Below the pieces are notes generated by a model that searched no databases, had not been told where the DNA came from, and saw only the letters and a program-made list of their open reading frames with translations. DNA of 64,000 bases from DASQZT01 sp963728965 (GTDB lineage: Bacteria; Acidobacteriota; Terriglobia; Bryobacterales; Bryobacteraceae). Location: contig CAVSMH010000008.1 of assembly GCA_963728965.1 (NCBI GenBank), positions 496,001 to 560,000 of the forward strand, given 5' to 3'. Shown in pieces: positions 52,053-61,718 of the stretch (positions are counted from its first letter, which is position 1; every line of letters begins with the position of its first letter). The translations under genes were made by a program, and so were the position numbers.

Positions 52053-53897
52053 ATGCGAAGGGCGTTCGTGGGCGCGGTCGTGCTGGCGCTGGCCGCCATG
52101 GGCGCGGACCGGCGCCAGGAACGCTATCCTTCCCCCATCGAACTGGCCCTGTCCGCCGACGGCAGCCGGCTGTATGCGGTTTGCGAGGGCACCGATGAAG
52201 TGGTGGTCTTCGACACCGCGGCGCGGAAGATCGTGAAGCGCATCGTGGTGGGGCGTGTGCCCAAGGGGCTGTCGCTCTCTCCCGACGGCACGCGCCTGTA
52301 CGTCACCAACTCGTGGGCCGACACGGTGTCCGAAATCGACACCGCTTCCTTGGCGGTCGTGCGGAATCTGCCGGCGGGGTTCGAGCCCACCTCGGCCATC
52401 ACCGACCGCGCAGGACGCTTCCTCTACGTCGCCAACCGCATCAGCGGCGATGTTTCGGTAGTCGACCTGGCCGCCGGAACCGAGACCAAACGGTTGCTGG
52501 CGGGCCGCGGCGCCAGTTACCTGCTGCTGTCGCCCGATGGCACGCGCGTGTATTGCACGCACGTGTATCCCAACCCGGCCGCATTCCGCACGCTTCCCGA
52601 ATCGGAACTGACGGTGATCGATACGGCGCGCCGGATGGTGGTCGCGCGCGATCGCATTCCGGGCGCGGCGGGAATGTTTCACATGGCGATATCGTCCGAC
52701 GGGAAGCTGGGCCTTGCCGCCGAAATGCGGCCCAAGAACCTGGTCCCGCTGGCCCACGTGGAGCACGGCTGGGTGATCGGCAATGGGCTCGCGGTATTCG
52801 GCGCGGACGTGGGCGAGGTCGTGCAGGTCTCGATCGACGAACTCGACCGCTACTTCACGCCGCTCTTCGGCCTGGCGATGGCGCCCGACAAAAGCACGGC
52901 CTACGTTTCCACGACGGGTTCGGACAGTGTAACGGTGATTGACCTGCACAAGCTGGTTGCGTTCATCCGCGCGGCCGGCACGCGGGACCGCCGCTCGTTG
53001 GCCAACGATCTGTCCGCCGCGGCCAATTACGTGACCGCCCGGATTTCGGTGGGGATGGCGCCCAAAGGGCTCGTGCTCTCGCCCGACGGCAAGCGGCTAT
53101 ACGTGGCCAATCGCACCGGCGATACGATTTCGATCGTGGATACCGCCTCGCGCGAAGTGTGCGCGACGCTTTCGCTCGAAGCGCCGGCCGAGTTGACCCA
53201 GCAACGCCGCGGCGAGCGGCTCTTCTTCAGCGCCCGTTTCGGATTCCAGGGACACTTCGGCTGCGCCAACTGCCACATCGAGGCCACCACCGACGGCCTG
53301 CAATGGGATCTGGAGCCGGACGGTTTCGGCAAAGACATCGTGGACAACCGCTTGCTCGAGGACGTGGCCGATACCGCACCCTTCAAGTGGAACGGCGGAA
53401 ATCCCAATCTCGAAACCGAGTGCGGGCCGCGTACCGAGAAGTTCTTTTATCGATCGCAAAGTTACGACGGCTTCGAACTGGCGGACCTGGTGAGCTACAT
53501 CAAATCGATTCCGCTGCGGCCGAACCGGTATCGCCCGGCCAACGGAGAACTGACCGCGGCGCAGGAACGCGGCCGGGACATCTTCGAGCGCACCCGGACC
53601 AGGAACGGCACGCCGATTCCGGCTTCCAACCAGTGCCCGGTATGCCACTCGGGGACGCACTTCACGAACCAGCAGTTGACGGACGTAGGCAGCGGAAAGG
53701 CGACCGACCGCTCGCCGCTGATCGACGTGCCGCAGCTGAGCAACATCGCCCTGACGGCGCCCTACCTGCACGACGGCTCGGCCCGCACGCTCGAAGAGAT
53801 CTGGACGATTTTCAATCCGAACGACACCCATGGAGTGACCAACGACCTCCAGAAAGACGAACTCAACGACCTGATTGAGTACCTGAGAACTCTATGA
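52053..53897 (+). CDS. YVTN beta-propeller fused to di-haem peroxidase-like cytochrome c
   Basis: 614 residues from ATG 52053. Signal peptide, then YVTN-type propeller repeats (SPDGTRLYVTNSWADTVSEI, SPDGKRLYVANRTGDTISIV). From about residue 395 a cytochrome part has CANCH and CPVCH. It ends in LSNIALTAPYLHDGSARTLE, the C-terminal haem-domain pattern of MauG/cytochrome c peroxidase proteins. Periplasmic redox role. Adjoins the next gene by an ATGA overlap. Confidence 0.8.
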   Translation: MRRAFVGAVVLALAAMGADRRQERYPSPIELALSADGSRLYAVCEGTDEVVVFDTAARKIVKRIVVGRVPKGLSLSPDGTRLYVTNSWADTVSEIDTASLAVVRNLPAGFEPTSAITDRAGRFLYVANRISGDVSVVDLAAGTETKRLLAGRGASYLLLSPDGTRVYCTHVYPNPAAFRTLPESELTVIDTARRMVVARDRIPGAAGMFHMAISSDGKLGLAAEMRPKNLVPLAHVEHGWVIGNGLAVFGADVGEVVQVSIDELDRYFTPLFGLAMAPDKSTAYVSTTGSDSVTVIDLHKLVAFIRAAGTRDRRSLANDLSAAANYVTARISVGMAPKGLVLSPDGKRLYVANRTGDTISIVDTASREVCATLSLEAPAELTQQRRGERLFFSARFGFQGHFGCANCHIEATTDGLQWDLEPDGFGKDIVDNRLLEDVADTAPFKWNGGNPNLETECGPRTEKFFYRSQSYDGFELADLVSYIKSIPLRPNRYRPANGELTAAQERGRDIFERTRTRNGTPIPASNQCPVCHSGTHFTNQQLTDVGSGKATDRSPLIDVPQLSNIALTAPYLHDGSARTLEEIWTIFNPNDTHGVTNDLQKDELNDLIEYLRTL

Positions 53898-54964
53898 GGA
53901 AGACGATCCCCGGCCTCGTTTTGTTTGCCATCTCCTGCTCGCTGCCGGCCGCTTCGCCGGAGATGCCCCGCTACCGCTGGGAGAACTTCACCACCGCCAA
54001 TGGGCTGCCGGACAACCACGTGTTTCAGGTCTGTGTGGACGGCGACCGCATCTGGGCGGCTACGGAAAACGGCCTCGGGCTGTACGAAAACGGCAAGTGG
54101 AAGGTGTACCGCACGGCCGACGGCCTGGCGCATCGCGCGGTCCTGTACGTGGCGGCGGACTCGCGGACGGGCGACGTCTGGGCCGCCACCATGGGCGGCC
54201 TGAGCCGCTTTTCGGCGGGCCGTTTTGTGAATTACACGCAGCTTAACAGCGGGCTGCCCAACGACGTGGTGTACGGTGTGGCGGTCCAGGGCGATTTCGT
54301 GTGGGTCTCCACCGCCGCGGGCGCCGGTCGCCTGAACACCCGCACCAGCCAGTGGTCGCTGTTCAACGAACGCAATACCCCCATGTACGAGATCTGGACG
54401 TACAACGTGAGCGCCACGCCCAGCAAGGTCTACTACGCCGTGTGGGGCGGCGGCGTCCTGGAGTACGACGTCAAGACCGCGCGCTGGAAGGATTACAACG
54501 ATCCGGATGGCGAGACCGAACTGGTGTTGTACAAAGACCAGGGACTCATTCACGAGATCACGACGTCGGTGAGCTACATGGAGAAAGACGAGATCCTGTG
54601 GGTGGCCACCTACTTCGGCGCGAGCCGCTACGACGGCCGCAACTGGAAGAACTTCCTCCAGAAGGACAGCGGGCTGCCCTCGAACTTCCTCAACCAGGTG
54701 AAGGGCGTGGATGGGAACCGCGCCTGGTTCTGCACCGATAAAGGCCTGGCTTATTACGACGGCGCGAATTGGGCGGTCTACCGCCCCGCGCTCGATACAC
54801 ACAAACCCGAGATGCTGGTGCGCGATGCGGAGGGCAAGGAGAGCCGCTGGGAGGCCGATACGGCGCCCGCGCACCATTACATCCTGGGTGTCGATTTTCA
54901 GGGTGACGATCTCTGGGTGGCGACGGCCGAGGGCCTGAGCCACGGGATTCGGATTCGAAAGTAG
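53894..54964 (+). CDS. Exported two-component-regulator-type propeller protein
   Basis: 356 residues with a signal peptide (IPGLVLFAISCSLPAAS). It has Reg_prop propeller repeats (FTTANGLPDNHVFQVCVDGD, RIWAATENGLGLYENGKW, WFCTDKGLAYYDGANWAVY). No kinase or output domain is attached, so it acts as a stand-alone periplasmic or surface propeller. Function unknown. Fourth gene of the run. Confidence 0.75.
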   Translation: MRKTIPGLVLFAISCSLPAASPEMPRYRWENFTTANGLPDNHVFQVCVDGDRIWAATENGLGLYENGKWKVYRTADGLAHRAVLYVAADSRTGDVWAATMGGLSRFSAGRFVNYTQLNSGLPNDVVYGVAVQGDFVWVSTAAGAGRLNTRTSQWSLFNERNTPMYEIWTYNVSATPSKVYYAVWGGGVLEYDVKTARWKDYNDPDGETELVLYKDQGLIHEITTSVSYMEKDEILWVATYFGASRYDGRNWKNFLQKDSGLPSNFLNQVKGVDGNRAWFCTDKGLAYYDGANWAVYRPALDTHKPEMLVRDAEGKESRWEADTAPAHHYILGVDFQGDDLWVATAEGLSHGIRIRK

Positions 54965-54977
54965 TGGGAGGCTTAAC

Positions 54978-55466
54978 ATGACGATGATGGATGTGCTCGG
55001 CGAATTGGCCGCCGCGAGGACCGTCGACAAGAAACCGATCAGCGCGCCGGAAGTTCTCAACGAAGCTTACCGGTATGCCCGTCCGAGTTCGTTTTCACGC
55101 GGGCTGCGGCTCGATCTGGGTGGGATGGCCGTCCTGCTGATCTCGGGAACGGCCAGTATCGGGCCCGATGGCGAAACGCTGCACGTGGGCGACTTCCGCG
55201 CGCAGACGCGGCGCACGTTCGACAACATCACGGCCCTGCTCGACGCCGAGGGCGCCTCGTGGAAGGACATCGTGCGGACCAGTTGTTACCTTCGCGACAT
55301 CGACCGCGACTACGCCGTGTTCAACGAAGAGCGGACCGCTTTCTATGCGGAGCAAGGACTCGATCCCCTGCCGGCCTCCACGGGCATTCAGGCCAAGCTG
55401 TGCCGGCCGGACCTGCTGGTCGAGATCGAAGCCATTGCGATGTTCCGGACCGAGCCGAAGGAGTGA
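54978..55466 (+). CDS. RidA/YjgF family protein
   Basis: 162 residues, about 30 longer than RidA because of an N-terminal extension. Core motifs VLLISGTASIGPDGETLHVG, TFDNITALLDAEGASWKDIV and LLVEIEAIAMF are present. The Arg that deaminates enamine/imine intermediates in RidA (in PAR-S/T) appears replaced (PASTGIQAK), so this may be a non-catalytic or altered member. It has no signal peptide, unlike its neighbours. Confidence 0.75.
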   Translation: MTMMDVLGELAAARTVDKKPISAPEVLNEAYRYARPSSFSRGLRLDLGGMAVLLISGTASIGPDGETLHVGDFRAQTRRTFDNITALLDAEGASWKDIVRTSCYLRDIDRDYAVFNEERTAFYAEQGLDPLPASTGIQAKLCRPDLLVEIEAIAMFRTEPKE

Positions 55467-55471
55467 GCGCG

Positions 55472-57250
55472 ATGTCCGTCGTGAGATGGCTCCTGGCAGC
55501 GGCTTCGGCGGGGTTGCTCTGGGGGCAGGTGACGGGCCCCTGCTCCTGCGGTGCGAATCCGCCCGGCCCTCCGCCCAACCGCGAGCTTCGTCCGTACGCC
55601 AACGCGCCCGAAGACCTCCGTCCGTTCGTGAACTTCACTGCTCCCTATTACGAGAACTACGGGTCGCTGGTGGAGTACAACGGCGGCGCGCGGGACCTCC
55701 CGACCTTGAAGCCCTCGGATGTGGATGAGGTACGGATCGGCTTCCTGGGACCGGTGGAAAACCACCCGGACGAGAAACTGGGCCGCATGATGCTGAGCGG
55801 CTCGCAGCTTGCCATCGAGGAGGCCAATGCGCGCGGCGGCTATGGAGGCAAGCCCTTCAAGCTGATGGTCCACAACGATCAGGCGGTGTGGGGTGCGTCC
55901 AGCAACGAGATCGTCAAGATGGCCTATGACGACAAGGTGTGGGCCATGCTCGGGTCGATCTCGGGCGATTCGACGCACATCGGGCTGCGGGTGTCGCTCA
56001 AGGCCGAGGTGCCGATCGTCAACAGCGCCGCCACCGATCCGACCATTCCCGAAACCATCATTCCCTGGTACTTCACCACGATTCAGGACGACCGCGTGCA
56101 AGGCTACACGCTGGCCCGCCGCATCTATACCGACCTCGGATTGCGCCGCATCGCGCTGCTGCGCGTCAACGACCGCTACGGTCGGTTCGGCGTACTGAAA
56201 TTCAAAGACGCTTCACGCCGCCTCGGGCATCCCGTGGTGATCGAGCAGAAATACATGCCGGGCGACAAGGATTTCGCGCGCCCGCTGCGGATCATCAACG
56301 AATCCAACGCCGATGGCATCGTGATCTGGGGCGATGCCGCCCCGGCGGGGACGATCCTCAAACAGATGCGGGCGATGGGCATGAAGCAGCCCGTGTTCGG
56401 CAGTTACCGCGTGCTCGGCGACGACCTGCTGGCGAACGCCGGCGACGCGGCGGAAGGGCTCGAGATCGTGTTTCCGTTCGATACCACGCGCGACGACCCG
56501 GCCTGGCTCGCCTTCATCCAGCGTTTCGAAAATCGTTTCGGAAAGAAGCCGGACGTATTCGCCTCGCTGGCTTACGACACCATGAACATCGTGGTGCAGT
56601 CCATCTGCCGGGCCGGTTTGAATCGCGGCCGGATTCGCGACGCGCTCACCGCCGTCGAGAGTTATAAGGGCGTCACCCAGGACATGGTCTTCGATCCCAA
56701 TTGCAAGAACATCGTGCCCATGTACCTGGCCACGGTTCACGCGGGTAAGGTGACATTCCGGCGGTACGGGATGGAGATGGCATACGCCCGGGTGGGCGAA
56801 GGCGGAGTCGCGTACAACGGCCCGCCTCCGGCGGATCAGCCCGCCGGGCCGCTGCGCATCGGCCTCTTCGGACCGGACGCGGCGCGGGTGGCGGAAGTGC
56901 TGGCCCCAATGATGGCCCGCTACCAGGGACGATACACGCTGGTGCCCGTGGCTTCGAACGTGCCGTGGGGCAAGGCGACCAACGACCTGGTGAAGCTGAT
57001 CTACGATGACCACGCGCTCGCGCTGATCGCCACCGACCGCAACTCCAGCCACCTGGCCGAACAACTCGCGGTGAAGGCCCTGCTGCCCGTGATTGCGGTG
57101 TCGGCGGACCACGATCTGACCGCCGTGAACATCCCGTGGATCTTCCGCATGCCGGATGCGGGCGCGGGCGAGGCGCTGCGGCACCTGCTCGACGCGGCCG
57201 AAAAATCCGGCCCGAACCGCGGACGATTGCGCGAGGCACTGGCGCAGTAG
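55472..57250 (+). CDS. Periplasmic ABC-type binding protein with two binding-protein regions
   Basis: 592 residues from ATG 55472; GTG 55463, overlapping the RidA stop, is also possible. Signal peptide (WLLAAASAGLLWGQ). A complete type-I periplasmic binding protein domain (about 85-430: IGFLGPVENHPDEKLGRMML, AMLGSISGDSTHIGLRVSL) is followed by a second partial one (about 455-580: LRIGLFGPDAARVAEVLAP, ALIATDRNSSHLAEQLAVK). The second resembles binding proteins of PQQ-dependent alcohol dehydrogenase systems. No permease or ATPase is in the window. Confidence 0.75.
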   Translation: MSVVRWLLAAASAGLLWGQVTGPCSCGANPPGPPPNRELRPYANAPEDLRPFVNFTAPYYENYGSLVEYNGGARDLPTLKPSDVDEVRIGFLGPVENHPDEKLGRMMLSGSQLAIEEANARGGYGGKPFKLMVHNDQAVWGASSNEIVKMAYDDKVWAMLGSISGDSTHIGLRVSLKAEVPIVNSAATDPTIPETIIPWYFTTIQDDRVQGYTLARRIYTDLGLRRIALLRVNDRYGRFGVLKFKDASRRLGHPVVIEQKYMPGDKDFARPLRIINESNADGIVIWGDAAPAGTILKQMRAMGMKQPVFGSYRVLGDDLLANAGDAAEGLEIVFPFDTTRDDPAWLAFIQRFENRFGKKPDVFASLAYDTMNIVVQSICRAGLNRGRIRDALTAVESYKGVTQDMVFDPNCKNIVPMYLATVHAGKVTFRRYGMEMAYARVGEGGVAYNGPPPADQPAGPLRIGLFGPDAARVAEVLAPMMARYQGRYTLVPVASNVPWGKATNDLVKLIYDDHALALIATDRNSSHLAEQLAVKALLPVIAVSADHDLTAVNIPWIFRMPDAGAGEALRHLLDAAEKSGPNRGRLREALAQ

Positions 57251-57274
57251 CCAGCGTCGGCTATCATAGCTTTG

Positions 57275-58045
57275 ATGCTTTGGAGGGTTCTCCTCGTAAT
57301 CGCCGCGCTTTCGTTCTTCCCTGGTTGCGGCACCAACAAACCGCCGGAAAAAAAGGCCGCCGCGAAACCGGTCGCGTACTTGCACGTGGACGGGGCCACC
57401 GCGGGAATGCTGCGCGGCCGCGTCACGTATCACGGTCCCAGGCCGGCGCGCCAGGCGATCGCGATGGATGCGGACGCCGGCTGCGAACAGGCCAATCACG
57501 GCCATCCCGTTTATGATTCGTCGCTTCTGGTGGGCCATGATGGCGGACTTGCCAATGCGTTCATCTACATCAAGTCGGGTCTGGAGGGTAAGGTCTTCGA
57601 GCCTGCGCCCGAGCCGGTCCTGGTGGACCAGCGCGGTTGCATGTTCGTGCCCCGCATCATCGCTCTCCGCGCCGGACAGACGCTCGCCGTGAAGAACAGC
57701 GACCCGGTGTCGCACAACATCCACCCCATGCCCGCCAACAACCGCGAGTGGAGCCAGCAGCAGTCCCCCGACTCGCCCGACATGGAGCATCGCTTTCCGC
57801 GGCCGGAAGTGATGATCCCGGTCAAGTGCAATGTCCATTCGTGGATGCACGCGTACATCGGCGTGGTGGACCATCCGTATTTTGCGGTGACCGGTCCGGG
57901 AGGCGCTTTCGAAATTCCGGACGTGCCGCCGGGCGACTATACCGTGGCCGTCTGGCATGAGAAACTGGGTGACCAGGTAAAACCCGTTCACGTGGCACCG
58001 TCCGCGAGCGCCACGGTGGACTTCCGGTTCGAGAAGGGGCGCTGA
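57275..58045 (+). CDS. Cupredoxin-like lipoprotein
   Basis: 256 residues from ATG 57275. Lipobox LSFFPGC with Cys18. A plastocyanin-like fold supplies type-1 copper ligands: His in SHNIHPM and CNVHSWM (Cys, His, Met). A C-terminal GAFEIPDVPPGDYTVAVWHE is carboxypeptidase-regulatory-like. It is probably a membrane-tethered electron carrier serving the neighbouring cytochromes. A TATCAT -10-like box lies just upstream. Confidence 0.8.
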   Translation: MLWRVLLVIAALSFFPGCGTNKPPEKKAAAKPVAYLHVDGATAGMLRGRVTYHGPRPARQAIAMDADAGCEQANHGHPVYDSSLLVGHDGGLANAFIYIKSGLEGKVFEPAPEPVLVDQRGCMFVPRIIALRAGQTLAVKNSDPVSHNIHPMPANNREWSQQQSPDSPDMEHRFPRPEVMIPVKCNVHSWMHAYIGVVDHPYFAVTGPGGAFEIPDVPPGDYTVAVWHEKLGDQVKPVHVAPSASATVDFRFEKGR

Positions 58046-58047
58046 CC

Positions 58048-59061
58048 ATGTCCAGATGGATCGTTGTTGGTTTGCCGGCGGTACTTCTGCTGGCGGGTTG
58101 CAGCCGGGGACCGTCGTACCGGGTCTACGTCAGCAATGAGGCTTCGGGCGACCTGACGGTGATCGATCCCGGCAGGATGGAAGCCCTCTCCACCGTGCCG
58201 CTCGGCAAGCGGGCGCGCGGCATCCACGCCACCGCCGATGGCAAGACGATCTTCGTCGCCCTGAGCGGCTCGCCCTTCGCTCCGCCGGGAGTGGATGAGA
58301 GCACCCTCCCGCCGCCCGACAAGAGCGCCGATGGCATCGGCGTGTTCGATATCGCGCAGAACCGGATGCTGCGCAAGGTGCCCGGGGGGTCGGACCCGGA
58401 GCAGTTCGCCATCGCGCAGGATGGCAAGCTCCTCTACGTCTCCAACGAAGACGCCGCGGGACTCAGTTTCGTGGATCCTTCGAACGGGCAGGTGCTGCGG
58501 ACGGTGCCCACCGGACGCGAACCGGAGGGCGTCACCCTCGCACCCGACGGCAAGCGGGTCTACACGACCTCCGAGGACGAAGGCACCGTCTCTGTCGTGG
58601 ATGTGGCCACCGGTGAAGTGGTGAAGAAGATCACGGTGGGGCGGCGCCCGCGGAGTATTTCGTTCCTGCCGGATGGCTCGCGCGCGTACGTCACCAACGA
58701 GAACGACGCTACCCTCAGCGTCATCGATACCGCGAAGGGCGAAGTCACCGGCACCATCCCGATCGGCGCGGGCCTCAAGCCGATGGGCCAGGCCATGACG
58801 CGCGACGGCAGCAAGCTCTACGTCAGCACCGGCCGCGGCAAGAAGGTCGTGATCGTGGAGCCCGCCGCAAACCGTGTCGCCGGCTTCTTCGAAGTGGGCG
58901 ACCGGCCGTGGGGGATCGCCCTCTCGCCGGACGAGAAACTCCTGTTCACGGCGAACGGGCCTTCCAATGATGTGTCGGTGGTGGATCTGTCCAGCCAGAC
59001 CGTGTTGAAGAAGATCAAAGTGGGCGACCGTCCCTGGGGCGTGATTACCCTTGGACAATAG
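58048..59061 (+). CDS. YVTN beta-propeller lipoprotein
   Basis: 337 residues. Lipobox LLLAGC, Cys18. Seven or so YVTN/NHL-type blades (YVSNEASGDLTVIDPG, YVTNENDATLSVIDTAKG, FTANGPSNDVSVVDLSSQ). It resembles the PQQ-dependent catabolism-associated propeller family. It starts 2 bases after the cupredoxin stop. The 3' end overlaps the convergent mutarotase-like gene by 17 bases. Confidence 0.8.
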   Translation: MSRWIVVGLPAVLLLAGCSRGPSYRVYVSNEASGDLTVIDPGRMEALSTVPLGKRARGIHATADGKTIFVALSGSPFAPPGVDESTLPPPDKSADGIGVFDIAQNRMLRKVPGGSDPEQFAIAQDGKLLYVSNEDAAGLSFVDPSNGQVLRTVPTGREPEGVTLAPDGKRVYTTSEDEGTVSVVDVATGEVVKKITVGRRPRSISFLPDGSRAYVTNENDATLSVIDTAKGEVTGTIPIGAGLKPMGQAMTRDGSKLYVSTGRGKKVVIVEPAANRVAGFFEVGDRPWGIALSPDEKLLFTANGPSNDVSVVDLSSQTVLKKIKVGDRPWGVITLGQ

Positions 59062-60082
59062 CCGTGAAGCCGGCCTGGTATTCCACTTCCGCGCGGCTCC
59101 TCGCGGGAAGCCAGCGGTAGCCGGGGACGCCGAAGAGACTCCCGCGCTCGATCATCTCGCGGCGCGACTCGGGCACCGGCGACACGCCGAACTCCATGCC
59201 GCGGGTGAGCGTCCTGCCGTTCCAGGGCGCGTGGGTCCGGCTGTGGTTCTCCTCCCAAATGCCAAGCCATGGAAAATCGGCGCGCCGCCAGCGGTACCCG
59301 AACTCCACGCCATAGGCGGGTGAATACGCCGCGAAGTACGCGGTTTCCATTGCCGGATCCATCAGGTGCGTGGTGTAGGCGCTGGACGCGGGCGCATCGG
59401 TGAGAACCCGAAGATCGACCTGGCCCGCCCCATCGGATCGCGGCGCCATCGGCCAATCGAATTCCGCCGCGGTGGCGAGATAGGCTCCGCTGCCGAAGTC
59501 CTTCTCGTAAACCTTCGACCGCGTGGCCGATGCGCGGAATCGGGTGACGCCCTTGTCGAGGAACGGCGGGCCGAGAGTCACGTGCTGGGTCCAGGCGATC
59601 GGGCGATCGCAGGCCGAGAGGTTCTCCACGATTTCGCAAATGCGCACCGCGCGGCCATCCAGGTCGAGCCGGCGTTCGAAGCGCAGTTGCGCGAGGGGCA
59701 GTTCCGCGCGCATTACCAGCCCGCTGCCGCCGCTGGTGATTTCGTAAGGTACGACCGAGCCCTCGCCATGCACGCTCAGGCCCGCGGCCGCCTCTTCGGG
59801 CGAGGGCCCGCCGAACAGATCGAGACACAGATTGTGGCCCATGATGCCGGCGAGCAGGTGCGCTTCCGCCCCGGCGCCGTATTCCGGATGCCGGACCGCA
59901 GAGTAAGTGGACGGTTCGATCGAAGGCCACGGCGGTGTCCAGAGCGGATTGACGCCGGCCTGTTTGTCAAAAACTTCGGCGATGTGGCCGCCCTCGCCCA
60001 GGACGGTGACGCGCAACTGTTCGTTTTCGATGGCCGCCGCGCGGCGGCCGCGATACTTGGTTTCGGGCATGGTCGTCTTCAT
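59045..60082 (-). CDS. Galactose-mutarotase-like protein
   Basis: 345 residues from ATG at 60082 (MKTTMPETKYRGRRAAAIEN). A beta-rich aldose-1-epimerase-like fold: QLRVTVLGEGGHIAEVFDKQ, WTQHVTLGPPFLDKGVTRF. No signal peptide. The exact family is uncertain; it may act on a sugar or carbohydrate derivative. It is the only minus-strand gene in the right-hand cluster and interrupts the plus-strand run. The same frame stays open far upstream opposite the next gene, but that extension is not coding. Confidence 0.65.
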   Translation of the reverse strand: MKTTMPETKYRGRRAAAIENEQLRVTVLGEGGHIAEVFDKQAGVNPLWTPPWPSIEPSTYSAVRHPEYGAGAEAHLLAGIMGHNLCLDLFGGPSPEEAAAGLSVHGEGSVVPYEITSGGSGLVMRAELPLAQLRFERRLDLDGRAVRICEIVENLSACDRPIAWTQHVTLGPPFLDKGVTRFRASATRSKVYEKDFGSGAYLATAAEFDWPMAPRSDGAGQVDLRVLTDAPASSAYTTHLMDPAMETAYFAAYSPAYGVEFGYRWRRADFPWLGIWEENHSRTHAPWNGRTLTRGMEFGVSPVPESRREMIERGSLFGVPGYRWLPARSRAEVEYQAGFTAIVQG

Positions 60083-60169
60083 TATGCGACAGCGTTGACA
60101 GGTGTGATAGGGTTGTCGTAGCATCGAACACAATTCACCTTGATACGTTTCAAAGCGAGGGGACTGGGA

Positions 60170-61705
60170 ATGCGAAGATCCATTTGGATCGGGCTTCTTG
60201 CCGGCTGTTTCTTGTGGGGCGCCGATTGGCTTACCGATGGCGCCGATCCACAACGGACCGGCTGGCAAAAAGACGAAAAAATACTCACCAGGGAAACCGT
60301 GCAGGGCATGAAGGTCGTGTGGAAGCTCCAACTCGATAACAAGCCCCGTGAGATGCACTCTCTGTTTCCGGCCCTGATCATCGGCCGGATCGAAACCCGC
60401 AGCGGCCCGAAGCAGATGGCCATCGTCGCCGGCATTTCCGACAACGTCTATGGCATCGACGTCGATGCCGGCAAGCTGCTTTGGAAAACGCACTTCAGCA
60501 ATACCTGGACGCCGCCGCCCGACGCGCGTCCCGGAGGTCCGTTGTGCCCGGGCGGTCTGACCGCAACCCCGGTGGTGGTTCCCGCCGGAGCGCCCGGCAA
60601 ATACTTCATCTACGCCATTTCGTGGGACGGCCGCCTGCACCAGTTGGACGCGACCAATGGCGAGGAGGTGGCCGCCCCCATCAAGTTCGTTCCCCCGAAC
60701 GGCAAGCCATATTCGCTGAACTTTTTCCAGAACGTGATCTACACCTCCACCGCCCAGGGCTGCGGCGGGCATCCCAACCGCATCTATACCATCGACCTGG
60801 CCGGCGCCGATAAGAAGATCGGCTACTTCAAAACCACCGGCGGTTCCTGGGGCCGCAGCGGTGCCGCGCTCGATTTCGAAGGAAACGCCTACGCCCCCAC
60901 CGGCGACGGGCCGTTTAACCCGGAAAAGGAACAATACGCCGAAGCCATCGTGGGCGTCACCAAAGAGGCGGAGTTGAAGGATTACTATGCGCCCTCCAAC
61001 GCCGCCTGGCTCTGGAAGATGGATCAGGACATGCAGGTCACGCCCACTATCTTCAAGTTCAAAGGCCGCGACCTGCTGGCCACGTCCAGCAAGGAGTGCC
61101 GCATCTTCCTCCTGGACACCCAGGCACTGGGCGGTGACGACCATCGCACGCCGCTCGACCGCACCACGCCGATGTGCAACGAGGAGGTGAACTTCGCCGC
61201 GGCGGGTGTATGGGGCAGCCTGGCCACGTGGGAAGATGGCAACGGCACACGCTGGCTGCTCAGCCCGATCTGGGGCCCATCGCACCCGGACTTCAAAGTG
61301 CCCGTTTCGTACGGCCCGGTGGTGCACGGCGCCATCGTCGCCTGGAAGGTGGAAGAAGTGAACGGCCGGCCCAAGCTGGTGCCGGCGTGGATGTCGCGCG
61401 ACATGAACCAGGCGGAGCCGCCGGTCATCGCCAACGGCGTCGTCTACGCTTATGGAAACGGCGAGTCGAGCGTACAGGCCACGCCCGAGCTTGGTCTCGG
61501 CGCGAACCGCTCCGAGATCCGTATCCGGAATTCGAACCATGCCGTACTGTACGCGCTCGACGCCGAAACCGGTAAGGAGCTGTGGAGCAGCGGCGACGAA
61601 ATCAAGTCGTTCTCGCATTTTTCCGGATTGTCGGTTGCCGGCGGGCGCGTGTACCTGGGCACGTTCGACAGCATCCTGTACTCGTTCGGCCTGCCGGGCC
61701 GCTAG
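60170..61705 (+). CDS. Exported PQQ-like beta-propeller protein
   Basis: 511 residues from ATG 60170. Signal peptide (SIWIGLLAGCFLWGA), then ADWLTDGADPQRTGWQKDE, a typical quinoprotein propeller opening, and blades with DNVYGIDVDAGKLLWKTHF and YALDAETGKELWSSGDEI. It lacks an identifiable catalytic quinoprotein signature, so it is called PQQ-like only. A close paralogue follows. Confidence 0.75.
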   Translation: MRRSIWIGLLAGCFLWGADWLTDGADPQRTGWQKDEKILTRETVQGMKVVWKLQLDNKPREMHSLFPALIIGRIETRSGPKQMAIVAGISDNVYGIDVDAGKLLWKTHFSNTWTPPPDARPGGPLCPGGLTATPVVVPAGAPGKYFIYAISWDGRLHQLDATNGEEVAAPIKFVPPNGKPYSLNFFQNVIYTSTAQGCGGHPNRIYTIDLAGADKKIGYFKTTGGSWGRSGAALDFEGNAYAPTGDGPFNPEKEQYAEAIVGVTKEAELKDYYAPSNAAWLWKMDQDMQVTPTIFKFKGRDLLATSSKECRIFLLDTQALGGDDHRTPLDRTTPMCNEEVNFAAAGVWGSLATWEDGNGTRWLLSPIWGPSHPDFKVPVSYGPVVHGAIVAWKVEEVNGRPKLVPAWMSRDMNQAEPPVIANGVVYAYGNGESSVQATPELGLGANRSEIRIRNSNHAVLYALDAETGKELWSSGDEIKSFSHFSGLSVAGGRVYLGTFDSILYSFGLPGR

Positions 61706-61718
61706 ACATGAGGTGCCG

